Positions 1-9,670 of a DNA stretch of 64,000 nt are shown piece after piece. Source of the stretch: Gammaproteobacteria bacterium (GTDB taxonomy: Bacteria; Pseudomonadota; Gammaproteobacteria; Steroidobacterales; Woeseiaceae); assembly GCA_029884455.1 (NCBI GenBank), contig JAOUHU010000009.1, positions 1 to 64,000 of the forward strand. The letters run 5' to 3'. The stretch's first letter is position 1, and each line of letters begins with the position of its first letter. The position numbers and the translations under genes are program-made. A model generated the notes under the pieces. It was not told where the DNA came from. It searched no databases and saw only the letters and a program-made list of their open reading frames with translations.

Positions 1-787
1 CTTTCTCGGTGGGCAGTCGACCGCTGGTGAATAGCCGTCCAATAGCGATGACATGCTGGTAGCCGAGATGCCATACGGTCCTGGTGTCACTCACCGGGTC
101 GAGAAAATGGATATGTGTGCCTACGAGACCGGCCGGATGCGGGCCGCTGAACTCGGCGTGCACATACTGGTCACCGTCGGGACACAGGATCCCGGATGCA
201 GGCGCTGTGCAGACGTAGACCTTTACGTCGCCGAGGCGGCCGACGACCTGCAATCCGTATCGGAAGTCGTCGCCGGCGTCGGCAATGATGACGGCGGGAT
301 CCGCGGCGAGCGGATTGGTATCGATCGCGGTAACAAAAATCGCGGCGGGCTGCGCGGCCGGGTCCGGAACGTGGCTGAACGGACGCGTGCGCAACGCGGT
401 CCAGAGGCCCGACGCAAGCAATACCCGGCGCACCTGGTCGCCGGACAGTGTCGCCAGCTGCTCCGTTCCGAACGCCTCGAATTCGTCGGCAGCATCACCG
501 TCGAGGCGTATCACCACGGACTGCAGTGCGCGTCTGGCGCCACGATTAATTGCGGTAACTTCGCCTGCTCCCGGAGCGGTAAAGCGGATATCCGGGCAGT
601 ACTTGGCTGTAAACAATGTCTGGCCGCTGCGTACCTGGTCGCCGACGCTCACGGCCATGGTCGGGCGCAAATCATTCACATCGGTCGCGACCACGGCGAC
701 AGTTGATACCCCGTGTGCCTCGCCGATGCTCTGCTCGGGGCGACCTTGCAACGGGATCGTCAGGCCTTTCTTGATGCTTATCTGCAT
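1..787 (-). CDS. nqrA: Na+-translocating NADH:ubiquinone oxidoreductase subunit A (NqrA), N-terminal part; truncated by window edge
   Basis: Reverse-complement reading from ATG at 787 gives [82 protein letters not shown], a NqrA N-terminus. Absent from the ORF track because it runs off the window. Confidence 0.9.
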   Translation of the reverse strand, partial: MQISIKKGLTIPLQGRPEQSIGEAHGVSTVAVVATDVNDLRPTMAVSVGDQVRSGQTLFTAKYCPDIRFTAPGAGEVTAINRGARRALQSVVIRLDGDAADEFEAFGTEQLATLSGDQVRRVLLASGLWTALRTRPFSHVPDPAAQPAAIFVTAIDTNPLAADPAVIIADAGDDFRYGLQVVGRLGDVKVYVCTAPASGILCPDGDQYVHAEFSGPHPAGLVGTHIHFLDPVSDTRTVWHLGYQHVIAIGRLFTSGRLPTEK

Positions 788-827
788 GCGAAACGAGGTG
801 ATTTCGAGAAGCGCGCGGGCAAGGTCG

Positions 828-1835
828 TCAAGACTGCCAGAATGCGACGAACAGGGCCGCAGCCATCAGCCAGAGCGAGCCGACCGTATGAATGCCAAGA
901 GTGGCCTCGATTGCTTTGGTCATGCGGTGCCGATCGTTGACGCCAATGCGAATCGCGCTGGCTGCCTGAAAGGCAGGAATCAGCAAGACCGCCGGCAAGA
1001 GCAGCGTGCCAATTGGCAATGGTCCGAGGATCGACAGCCAGGCAACCACAGCGGCGGCGAACAGGTGCATGCTTGCGTATAACATCGCCGTGCCCTGATG
1101 GCCGAGTCGAACCGGCAAAGTCCTCTTGGCCGTTGCGCCATCGGCGGCGATGTCAGGGACCTCGTTAATCAGCAAGATGGCCGCGACCCAGGCACTGATC
1201 GGCAGCGAAAAAATAACTAAAGCGGGGCTGATGTCACCGCTCTGCAGCCAGGCCGCTCCGGTCACCGGCAATATGCCGAATCCGAACGCAACAGCGGTTT
1301 CGCCAAGTCCCAGGGAACTCAGGCGTAGTGGCCCAAGAGAATACAGCACCGCGAGCAATACACCGGCGACACCAAACCACAGTACCAGAACACCCTTGAT
1401 CAACAACAATATCAACCCGGCAATTGCCGCCACCGTCAGCAGGCTGATTCCGAGGCGCGCCATGCTGCCGGACGACATGATGCCAGCCTGGATAAACCGG
1501 GAGCCGCCGGTATAGGGATATATCCGATCAGTATTCTGTCGGTCAGTGCCGCCGGCATCGTCGCCGACATCGTTCAGCACATTGGCTCCGCCATGCACGC
1601 AAAGGGTTGCAAGCAGCGCCAGCAGGAATACCACAGCGTCGAAACTGCCTGCGGCCATGAAACCCCACGCGGTTCCGGCAAGTACCGGCAGCAGGGACGC
1701 CGGGAAAAACTTCGGTCGCGTGGCGTGAAAAAGTCGCTTCATCAGCCCTGCCGCGCCCGAACCAATAAATTCATCCGGCCGCGGCCCGGCCGTCGGTGCA
1801 TCATCAAGGGACATCTGGCTCAATCCTTTGCGCAA
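828..1835 (-). CDS. UbiA/MenA-family prenyltransferase
   Basis: Multi-TM protein with [29 protein letters not shown], matching the NDxxDxxxD-type motif of UbiA prenyltransferases; alternative start at 1814. Confidence 0.8.
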   Translation of the reverse strand: MRKGLSQMSLDDAPTAGPRPDEFIGSGAAGLMKRLFHATRPKFFPASLLPVLAGTAWGFMAAGSFDAVVFLLALLATLCVHGGANVLNDVGDDAGGTDRQNTDRIYPYTGGSRFIQAGIMSSGSMARLGISLLTVAAIAGLILLLIKGVLVLWFGVAGVLLAVLYSLGPLRLSSLGLGETAVAFGFGILPVTGAAWLQSGDISPALVIFSLPISAWVAAILLINEVPDIAADGATAKRTLPVRLGHQGTAMLYASMHLFAAAVVAWLSILGPLPIGTLLLPAVLLIPAFQAASAIRIGVNDRHRMTKAIEATLGIHTVGSLWLMAAALFVAFWQS

Positions 1836-1904
1836 GCTGAATGTAACGATTCAGCAGTTTGTAATGAACTCGAGGGCGCCAGTATAACTTCTTCGCTGCC
1901 AAAT

Positions 1905-2129
1905 CTAATGATTACCCGTCATTGCCCGGAGCAGACGGTGTATCAATAGTATGCCAACCAGGACCAAGGGCAGTAAGGCCGGAAGATGGTGCGCGCTGCC
2001 AAGCTGGTGCGCCAGCAGGTCCAGCCAGCTTTGATGCCCGTCCGGCAGGTCAGCGTGCGCAGCAATACTGGTGGTTGCTAATAGCAGTGCAATAACAATT
2101 CGCCGCATTTTGGCCTCCCCAGGACTCAA
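1905..2129 (-). CDS. Small secreted/membrane hypothetical protein
   Basis: 74 aa with signal peptide (RRIVIALLLATTSIAAHA) and one C-terminal TM segment; divergent to hypC. Confidence 0.5.
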   Translation of the reverse strand: MSPGEAKMRRIVIALLLATTSIAAHADLPDGHQSWLDLLAHQLGSAHHLPALLPLVLVGILLIHRLLRAMTGNH

Positions 2130-2263
2130 TCAGGAAAAGTTTGTCAGATCGCAGAATAGGCGCGAGCAAGCGCTACCAAAATAGGCGTTATTACGTAGGG
2201 TTTCAGGCCACTCGCGAACCTATGATAGTCAGGCCATATATTGTGTCGTCAGCGGGGATCGAT

Positions 2264-2491
2264 ATGTGCCTTGCCGTGCCGATGAAAATCAAAGCGATAG
2301 ACGGGTTTCAATGTACTTGCGAGGCACGCGGCATCGAGCGTGACGTCAGCCTGTTCATGCTGCAGGGCGAGGCGCTGCAGCCGGGTGACCACGTGCTCGT
2401 ACACGTTGGCTATGCAATCCAGAAGGTTTCCGCGAATGAAGCCTTTCAGTCCTGGCGATTATTCGATGAAATACTGAACAGCGCGATCTGA
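2264..2491 (+). CDS. hypC: Hydrogenase maturation chaperone HypC
   Basis: MCLAVPMKIKAID... N-terminal Met-Cys-Leu-Ala-Val-Pro signature; internal ATG of the 2141-2491 ORF. Confidence 0.93.
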   Translation: MCLAVPMKIKAIDGFQCTCEARGIERDVSLFMLQGEALQPGDHVLVHVGYAIQKVSANEAFQSWRLFDEILNSAI

Positions 2492-2513
2492 ACAAGACCA
2501 GAGGGCAACGACG

Positions 2514-3299
2514 ATGTGCAATTCCTGTGGTTGTAATCTGACGCCGGGTAATGAACACCTGGTCAGCGCGGGCGGTCATCTGCACACGACAGCTGCTGGC
2601 ACCGAGTCCGTGCAGGTTCTGCAGGGGCTGCTGAACGCGAACGATGAACAGGCCATGCACAATCGCGAGCACTTTCGCGAGCATGGCGTGCTCGCCATCA
2701 ACCTGATGTCGTCGCCAGGCGCCGGCAAGACATCGCTGCTTGAAGCGACGATCGACGCAATCAGCGATGACTTTCGAATTGCGGTCATTGAGGGTGACCT
2801 TGAAACTGAAAACGATGCTGTGCGCATTCGCAGCAAGGGTGTGCCGGCAATCCAGATCAGCACCGGCAGCGCCTGTCACCTGGATGCGCACATGGTGCAT
2901 TCCGCCTTGCACGAATTAGATCTCGATACTGTCGACATTGTTTTTGTCGAGAATGTCGGCAACCTCGTTTGCCCGGCGAGCTTCGACCTGGGCCAGCGCT
3001 TTAACGTCGCATTGCTGTCGACGCCTGAGGGTGACGACAAGCCAGCGAAGTACCCGGTGATGTTTCGCGCCGCCGACCTGGTGCTGGTCTCCAAGTGCGA
3101 CCTGCTCAGCGTGCTTGACGATTTTGACCCGGCCAGGGTTCGTGCCGGTATCCGGCAGCTGGCGAGTGACGCGCCGGTGCTGGAACTGTCCGCCAGAACC
3201 GGCCATGGGCTCAGTGCCTGGACGGACTGGATCAGGCTTGCAGTTCGTGAGCTGACAGACCTTGCCGCGGTTTCGCATGCGCATGGAAAAGTTGCGTGA
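2514..3299 (+). CDS. hypB: Hydrogenase nickel incorporation GTPase HypB
   Basis: N-terminal MCNSCGC metal motif, P-loop SSPGAGKTSLLE, HypB order and family motifs. Confidence 0.95.
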   Translation: MCNSCGCNLTPGNEHLVSAGGHLHTTAAGTESVQVLQGLLNANDEQAMHNREHFREHGVLAINLMSSPGAGKTSLLEATIDAISDDFRIAVIEGDLETENDAVRIRSKGVPAIQISTGSACHLDAHMVHSALHELDLDTVDIVFVENVGNLVCPASFDLGQRFNVALLSTPEGDDKPAKYPVMFRAADLVLVSKCDLLSVLDDFDPARVRAGIRQLASDAPVLELSARTGHGLSAWTDWIRLAVRELTDLAAVSHAHGKVA

Positions 3300-4429
3300 A
3301 CAGGACTGCGACAGACTGGCTTAAAGCGTTGCACGAACTCGGCATCCGGGAGCGTGTCCGCATCATGAACGTTTGTGGTGGACACGAGCGGTCGATTTCG
3401 GTTGCCGGATTGCGCAGTGCGCTGCCGGACAATATCGAACTGGTGCCGGGTCCGGGTTGCCCTGTTTGTATCTGCCCCGAGGAAGACGTCTTTGAAGCCA
3501 TCCAGCTGGCGCTGCACGAAGACATCATCCTGGTGGCCTTTGGCGACATGCTTCGAGTCCCGGTCAACGTGCCGCGCCGCGAGCCACGCTCACTCGAACA
3601 GGCGCGCGCTGTGGGCGCGGACATTCGACCGATCGCGTCACCGATGGATGCCGTGCGCATCGCCATCGGGAATCCGCAACGCAAGGTCGTGTTTTTCGCC
3701 GCCGGTTTCGAGACCACCACGGCACCGGTCGCGGCAATGCTGGCCGAGGGCGTGCCGGACAATCTGTTCGTGCTGCTGTCGGGCCGGCTGACCTGGCCGG
3801 CGGTTGCAATGCTGCTCGATTCCGAGGCCCCGGGCTTCGACGGCCTGATCGCGCCCGGACACGTGTCGACGGTGATGGGACCCGAGGAGTGGCAGTTCGT
3901 AGTCGACAAGCATCGCATTCCGGCCGCGATTGCCGGCTTTCGTGCCGACACATTGCTGGCCGCTATGGTTTCGGTACTTCGCCAGTGGCAGAGCGGCCGC
4001 GTGTTTCTCGACAACTGTTACCCCGAGGTTGTTCGACCCGGCGGTAACCCCGAGGCGCGCCAGCAGCTCGAACGCGTCATGCAGGTGGTTGATGCAAACT
4101 GGCGCGGAGTAGGCGTCATTCCGGCTTCCGGTTTCAGTCTGCGTGCCGAGTATTCGGTGCACGATGCGCGCCGCGAGTTCCCACGTTACGCGGACGACTC
4201 GCGCAAGCGCGTCGGCGAAATGCCGCCGGGTTGCGATTGCGCCAGGGTTGTGCTCGGCAAGATCTATCCGAACCAGTGCCGGCTGTACGGGCATGCCTGC
4301 GTACCGCGCAAACCGATCGGGCCGTGCATGGTGTCCGATGAGGGTGCCTGCCGAATATGGTGGTCGGCCGGTCACCGCGATAATCGCTGGGTGAGGGAAC
4401 CGGACCATGCGGCGCGCGCTGTCGGTTGA
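3296..4429 (+). CDS. hypD: Hydrogenase maturation protein HypD
   Basis: IMNVCGGHE, GPGCPVCICP, GFETTTAP, GCDCARVVLGKIYPNQC motifs; overlaps the hypB stop. Confidence 0.94.
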   Translation: MNRTATDWLKALHELGIRERVRIMNVCGGHERSISVAGLRSALPDNIELVPGPGCPVCICPEEDVFEAIQLALHEDIILVAFGDMLRVPVNVPRREPRSLEQARAVGADIRPIASPMDAVRIAIGNPQRKVVFFAAGFETTTAPVAAMLAEGVPDNLFVLLSGRLTWPAVAMLLDSEAPGFDGLIAPGHVSTVMGPEEWQFVVDKHRIPAAIAGFRADTLLAAMVSVLRQWQSGRVFLDNCYPEVVRPGGNPEARQQLERVMQVVDANWRGVGVIPASGFSLRAEYSVHDARREFPRYADDSRKRVGEMPPGCDCARVVLGKIYPNQCRLYGHACVPRKPIGPCMVSDEGACRIWWSAGHRDNRWVREPDHAARAVG

Positions 4430-6701
4430 AACGCTCGACTTTGACCCGGACCGTGACCGCGCCATCGCGCTCACGCTCTCGGGGCACGTGCAGGGCGTCG
4501 GCTTTCGGCCGTTTGTCTACCGGCTCGCGAACGAGTATGGCATTCGCGGTCAGGTACAGAACCGGCTCGGCGAGGTCGAAATCATCGCCTGCGGCCACCC
4601 TGATGCACTGGCGCGTTTTTGCCGCGATCTGCTGCAGCGTGCTCCGCCGCTGTCCCGCCCGCAGATCAGCCGCCAACGGGCGCTCGAACCTGCAGTCTAC
4701 GAACACTTCGATATTGTTGCGAGTTCGGCCGGCGCCGAGCCACGTGTATTCGTGCCGCCGGATTTTTTCATGTGCGACGATTGTCGCCGCGAGCTGCGCG
4801 ATCCGTTTGACCGGCGATTTCAGTACCCGTTCATCAATTGCACCCAGTGCGGCCCGCGCTACACCCTGATCGAGTCGCTGCCCTACGACCGTGCGAACAC
4901 CAGCATGCGGGACTTCGCACTTTGTGCTGCATGCGCAGCGGACTACCTCAACCCGGCTGATCGACGCTTTCACGCCGAGCCGGTGGCCTGCCCGGCGTGT
5001 GGCCCCGCGCTGCACTTCATGGCCGATGGCGAGGTAACCGCTGATAAGCCGCTGCGGCGCGCGCTCGACAGCCTGCGCGACGGTCGCATTGTTGCCGTCA
5101 AGGGGGTCGGCGGTTATCACCTGATGTGCGATGCGCAGGACGCAGCCGCCGTAGCCCGGCTGCGGACGCGAAAACATCGCCCCGACAAACCGCTCGCGGT
5201 CATGTTTCCGATCTCAGGCGGGGATGGGCTGGACATGGTTCGTCGCCATGCGACGCCGGATGCCGACGAGGCAGCGCTGCTCGCGAGTCCGTTGCGGCCG
5301 ATTGTGCTGCTGCGGAAAAAAACCGGTACCGGCATCGCCAGCAATGTCGCACCTGGCCTGGGTGAGATCGGGGCATTGCTGCCCTACAGCCCGCTGCACC
5401 AGTTGCTGCTTGACGCCTTCGGCCGCCCGCTGGTCGCGACATCGGGGAACATCAGCGGCGAGCCGGTATTGACAGACAACGATGAGGCTGCCACCGGCCT
5501 TGCTCCGGTCGCCGATGCTTTTCTGCAGCACAGTCGTCGCATCGTCCGGCCGGCTGATGATTCCGTGTACCGCAAAATTGCATCGGTTCTGCGTCCGCTG
5601 CGCATTGGTCGTGGTGCGGCGCCGGCTGAACTCACATTGCCCTGGTACCAGGACTGCCCGACGTTGGCGGTGGGTGGCCAGATGAAAGCCGCGATTGCAC
5701 TGAGCTGGGAGGACCGCATCGTGGTGTCGCCGCACATCGGCGAAATGGACAGCCCGAAGAGTCTCGCTGTACTCGAACGCCTCGCGGACGATTTGCAGTC
5801 GCTGTACAAGGTCAAGGCAGAACGTATCGTTTGTGATGCGCACCCGGCTTATACGACGCATCGTTGGGCGCATCGCCAGTCCGCGCTGCCGGTCGAGCAC
5901 GTGTGGCACCACCACGCGCACGCAAGTGCGCTCGCCGCCGAGGGCGGTCTGGGCACACAGAGCCTGTTATTCACCTGGGACGGCGTCGGGCTCGGCGAGG
6001 ATGGCAGTCTCTGGGGCGGTGAGGCATTGCTTGGTGGTGCCGGTCATTGGCAACGTGTGGCGAGCCTGCGCCCGTTTCGACTGCCAGGAGCGGATCGCGC
6101 CGGACGGGAACCCTGGCGAAGTGCCGCGGCGTTGCTTTGGGAGTGCGGGCAATCGTGGCCCGACTGCCCGGACCGCACCGGTCTCGCCGCGGCGGCCTGG
6201 CGGGCGCAGCTGAACTGCCCGCAAACCACAGCGGCTGGCCGCCTGTTCGATGCGGCGGCGGCGCTCGTTCTCGGGCTCAATTTCGCCAGTTTCGAGGCGG
6301 CCGGGCCGATGCAGCTCGAGGCGATCTGCCGGCGTCGTCAGCCGCCCATAGGCTTGCCGCTGGTCAAGGACCATAACGGCATCTGGCGCAGCGACTGGGA
6401 GCTGCTGCTGGCACTGCTGCAGGACAGTTCGATCAGCGCCGCGCGGCGCGCTGAGATCTTTCACTCGAGTCTCGCGCACGCGATCCTGGCGCAGGCGCGC
6501 CACGTTCGGGACGAGCGTGCGGTCAGCAGGGTCGGGCTCTGTGGCGGTGTATTCCAGAACCGGGTGCTGAGCGAAGAGGTCGCGGAGCTGCTGCGCAATG
6601 ACGACTTTGAAGTTGTCATGCCGCGCCAGCTGCCGTGCAACGATGCGGCACTTTGCGTTGGTCAGGCAGCCGAGATCGCGGCACGTGCCGCGAACGGGTG
6701 A
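4407..6701 (+). CDS. hypF: Carbamoyltransferase HypF
   Basis: Acylphosphatase motif VQGVGFRPFVYRLA, zinc fingers CDDCRREL..CTQCGPRYT..CAACAADY..CPACGP, C-terminal HHHAHA-type motif. Confidence 0.95.
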   Translation: MRRALSVETLDFDPDRDRAIALTLSGHVQGVGFRPFVYRLANEYGIRGQVQNRLGEVEIIACGHPDALARFCRDLLQRAPPLSRPQISRQRALEPAVYEHFDIVASSAGAEPRVFVPPDFFMCDDCRRELRDPFDRRFQYPFINCTQCGPRYTLIESLPYDRANTSMRDFALCAACAADYLNPADRRFHAEPVACPACGPALHFMADGEVTADKPLRRALDSLRDGRIVAVKGVGGYHLMCDAQDAAAVARLRTRKHRPDKPLAVMFPISGGDGLDMVRRHATPDADEAALLASPLRPIVLLRKKTGTGIASNVAPGLGEIGALLPYSPLHQLLLDAFGRPLVATSGNISGEPVLTDNDEAATGLAPVADAFLQHSRRIVRPADDSVYRKIASVLRPLRIGRGAAPAELTLPWYQDCPTLAVGGQMKAAIALSWEDRIVVSPHIGEMDSPKSLAVLERLADDLQSLYKVKAERIVCDAHPAYTTHRWAHRQSALPVEHVWHHHAHASALAAEGGLGTQSLLFTWDGVGLGEDGSLWGGEALLGGAGHWQRVASLRPFRLPGADRAGREPWRSAAALLWECGQSWPDCPDRTGLAAAAWRAQLNCPQTTAAGRLFDAAAALVLGLNFASFEAAGPMQLEAICRRRQPPIGLPLVKDHNGIWRSDWELLLALLQDSSISAARRAEIFHSSLAHAILAQARHVRDERAVSRVGLCGGVFQNRVLSEEVAELLRNDDFEVVMPRQLPCNDAALCVGQAAEIAARAANG

Positions 6702-6706
6702 GGTAC

Positions 6707-7708
6707 ATGGAAGACGAGCGCATAACTCTTGCACACGGCAACGGCGGTCGATTCATGCGCGAATTGATCGAGGAAGTGTTTGCGCGGAACCTTGCCGATT
6801 CCGATCTCGATACAGAGGCGGATGCCGTGCCAATTGCACTGAATGGCGGCGAGGTGATGATCACCACCGACGGTTTCACCGTGCAGCCGCTCGAATTCCC
6901 GGGTGGCGATATCGGCTCGCTGGCTGTGCACGGCACGGTTAACGACCTTTCGGTGGCCGGTGCGCGGCCGATGTACCTGACATTGAACGCGTTCATCGAG
7001 GAGGGGCTGGAAATCGCGTTGCTCGACCGGCTCATTGCCAGTCTAGCTGCAGCCGCGCGCGAGGCGAACGTCAAGGTCAGCGCCGGCGACACCAAGGTGT
7101 TACGCAACGGCGAGGGTGGCGGACTGTACCTGGCCACGACCGGCGTCGGCATCCGCTTGCCGGGCGCGCGGCTGTCGATCAGTAACATCCGGGACGGCGA
7201 CGTCATCCTGGTCAGCGGTTCGGTCGGTGACCATGGCACCGCGATCATGCTGGCGCGCGAAGCGTTCGGCCTGCGCGGCGACGTACGGTCGGATTCTGCC
7301 CCGGTCGCGGAGCTGACCGAGGCACTGCTGCAGTTCGACGGCCTGCGGTTCATGCGCGACCCGACACGCGGCGGGATCGCCTCAGTGGCTAACGAGATTT
7401 GTCGTGCCACCGGCCTCGGCGTGCGCTTCGAGGCGTCGATCCCGGTCAAGGACCCGGTGCAATCCGTATGCGAAATGCTCGGCTACGACCCCTATTACCT
7501 CGCTTGCGAGGGTCGCGTCGTCGCGGTCATTGCAGCGGATCAGGCGGACGCGGCACTGCGTACCTGGCGGCAATGCCGGCGCGGACAGGATGCGGCGCGC
7601 ATCGGCACAATTTCGGCTGCCAACTCGCGTGTGATCCTCGAGACCGGCCTGGGTGGCGAGCGCTTCCTTGAAGAGCTTGAGGACGATCCCTTGCCGCGCA
7701 TCTGCTGA
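6707..7708 (+). CDS. hypE: Hydrogenase maturation protein HypE
   Basis: MEDERITLAHGNGGRFMRELIEEVF...TRGGIASVANE, C-terminal DDPLPRIC with terminal Cys acceptor. Confidence 0.95.
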   Translation: MEDERITLAHGNGGRFMRELIEEVFARNLADSDLDTEADAVPIALNGGEVMITTDGFTVQPLEFPGGDIGSLAVHGTVNDLSVAGARPMYLTLNAFIEEGLEIALLDRLIASLAAAAREANVKVSAGDTKVLRNGEGGGLYLATTGVGIRLPGARLSISNIRDGDVILVSGSVGDHGTAIMLAREAFGLRGDVRSDSAPVAELTEALLQFDGLRFMRDPTRGGIASVANEICRATGLGVRFEASIPVKDPVQSVCEMLGYDPYYLACEGRVVAVIAADQADAALRTWRQCRRGQDAARIGTISAANSRVILETGLGGERFLEELEDDPLPRIC

Positions 7709-7718
7709 CGGCGTCACG

Positions 7719-9302
7719 ATGCATCGAGCCGGCTCAGGAATCGCCCCGCTTAATACTGAGCTGCTCGAGCGGCTGTCGGATCCGGCAGCTTTCGATTTCC
7801 CGCCGGGCAAAATTGAAACCATTGAGACGCATATTTCATGGGTGATCCTGACGGACCGTTATGCCTACAAGATCAAGAAACCGCTGCGGCTCGAGTTCCT
7901 GGACTTCGGCACGCTCGAGCGACGCAAGTTCTTTTGCGACGAAGAAATCCGCCTGAACCGCCCCTGGGCGCCGGACATTTACCTCGATGTCATCGCGATT
8001 ACCGAGGATGGCGAGCGGCTTCGCTTCGGTGACCACGGCCGAACGGTCGAATATGCGGTCAGGATGCGCCGCTTCGATGAAAGCCTGCGCCTCGACCGCC
8101 AGCTCAGCGCGGGGCAGCTGACTGCCGCGGACATGCGCGAACTCGGTGAGTCGATCGCCGCCAGGCACATGGCGGCCCCGATAGCAGATGTAGCAGACCG
8201 TGCGCGCACACTGCGCATGACGAGTGCGCTAATTCGTGACAATTTTGCGCCATTGCACGGCCAGACCAATGCGGACACTTTGACATCACTACTGGAATGG
8301 ACAGAGGCCGAGCTTGCAGCCACTGCTACCCTGATTGAGCAACGATTTGATGCCGGTTTTTTTCGCGACTGTCATGGCGATCTGCACCTGGCAAACCTGG
8401 TACGCATGCCCGGTGGCATCCGCACCTTCGACTGCATCGAGTTCAGTGAGGATATGCGTCGCATCGATGTCATCTGTGATACCGCTTTTCTGGTCATGGA
8501 CCTGGTCGCGAATGCTCGCAGTGATCTCGCCGCCGGTTTTCTGAATCGCTATCTGGAGTGCTGTGGAGATTATGCTGGCGTGGCACTGCTTGACCTTTAC
8601 TTCGTCTACCGGTCGCTGGTGCGCGCCAAGGTCGCCGTGATCTGCAGCCAGGAATGCGAGCTGCAGAGTGAACGCCTGAGAAATCTCGCTGATGCCGATC
8701 GTTACTGCCGCATAGCGTTGCGCCAGACCTGGAAACCGGCACCGATGCTGGTGATCATGAGCGGACTGTCCGGGTCGGGAAAAACCTGGGTCTCGAGCCA
8801 GCTTTTGGCGCGCTTGCCAGCGATCCGCATTCGCTCGGATGTGGAACGCAAGCGCCTGTTCGGCATTGCCGAGGGTGCGGCCAGCGGGTCCGGAATTGGC
8901 GAGGGTATTTATTCTTCGCAATCGGGTCAGGACGTTTATGAGCACCTTTTCAGGACTGCCCGGTTGCTGCTGGATACACGGCACAACGTAATCCTTGATG
9001 CTGCGTTCCTGCAGCAAAAGTTCCGGGATGCTGCACTGGAAATCGCCGCTGGCCGTGGATACTCGGTCGTTATCGTCGATGTTCGGGCGCCAATGGCATT
9101 GCTGCGCGAGCGTCTGCAGTGGCGCCGCGAATCAGCGGCTGATGCCTCAGAAGCGGATTTCGATGTACTTGATTACCAGCTTGCCGCGGCAGAAGAACTT
9201 ACGGCGAGTCAACTGCAACGCACGATCGTGTTTGAGAATATCGAGGGCTGCAGCGTTGATCGCCTGGTTGCAGACATACGGCGCAAGGCAGGGACAGCCT
9301 AG
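7719..9302 (+). CDS. Bifunctional aminoglycoside-phosphotransferase-like / AAA (predicted kinase) protein
   Basis: APH-like CHGDLHLANL motif in the N-terminal half and Walker A GLSGSGKTW in the C-terminal half; start 11 nt after hypE. Confidence 0.8.
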   Translation: MHRAGSGIAPLNTELLERLSDPAAFDFPPGKIETIETHISWVILTDRYAYKIKKPLRLEFLDFGTLERRKFFCDEEIRLNRPWAPDIYLDVIAITEDGERLRFGDHGRTVEYAVRMRRFDESLRLDRQLSAGQLTAADMRELGESIAARHMAAPIADVADRARTLRMTSALIRDNFAPLHGQTNADTLTSLLEWTEAELAATATLIEQRFDAGFFRDCHGDLHLANLVRMPGGIRTFDCIEFSEDMRRIDVICDTAFLVMDLVANARSDLAAGFLNRYLECCGDYAGVALLDLYFVYRSLVRAKVAVICSQECELQSERLRNLADADRYCRIALRQTWKPAPMLVIMSGLSGSGKTWVSSQLLARLPAIRIRSDVERKRLFGIAEGAASGSGIGEGIYSSQSGQDVYEHLFRTARLLLDTRHNVILDAAFLQQKFRDAALEIAAGRGYSVVIVDVRAPMALLRERLQWRRESAADASEADFDVLDYQLAAAEELTASQLQRTIVFENIEGCSVDRLVADIRRKAGTA

Positions 9303-9670
9303 CAGGACGCGGCAGGCCTGCTGGTAGCCGGAGTCAGCTCGATGCTTTGCAGCAGCAATTCGTCGCCGCTGATGAGATGCGTACGAAAGTCGCCACAGGT
9401 CTTGCACAGCAACCGGTTCGGCGGGACCGTTGACTCTTCGCCGCAGCGGCTGCAGCGCACCACGACCTCCGCTGCAGCGATGCTCAGTTCGGCATGTTCT
9501 GCGATTGTGCCCGCAGCTGCCAACGGGTATGCGCGTTGCAGCAACCGCGGTTCAATACCCGACAACGGTCCGAGTCGCAGCACGATTCGGGATACGCTCA
9601 GTGCGTTTTTTTCGCGCGCGATCCTCTCGACCTGGTCGAGAAGCGCGCTGCAGACGGATAGCTCATGCAC
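9299..9670 (-). CDS. hypA: Hydrogenase nickel metallochaperone HypA
   Basis: GTG start giving (M)HELSVCSALLDQVERIA; CSRC..CKTC zinc motif; overlaps the end of the upstream fusion gene. Confidence 0.92.
   Translation of the reverse strand: MHELSVCSALLDQVERIAREKNALSVSRIVLRLGPLSGIEPRLLQRAYPLAAAGTIAEHAELSIAAAEVVVRCSRCGEESTVPPNRLLCKTCGDFRTHLISGDELLLQSIELTPATSRPAASC

Noticed and set aside
53-1082. ORFs 53-706 (+), 285-1082 (+) and 223-498 (-)
   Set aside because: Shadow frames of the truncated minus-strand nqrA and the ubiA-type gene; the minus-strand reading has clear family motifs.
4350-4429. Possible frameshift at the hypD C-terminus (alternative frame reads AEYGGRPVTAIIAG* ending 4394, removing the overlap with hypF)
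   Set aside because: The annotated frame (GACRIWWSAGHR...) gives a normal-length HypD and HypD tails vary; not enough evidence without an alignment.
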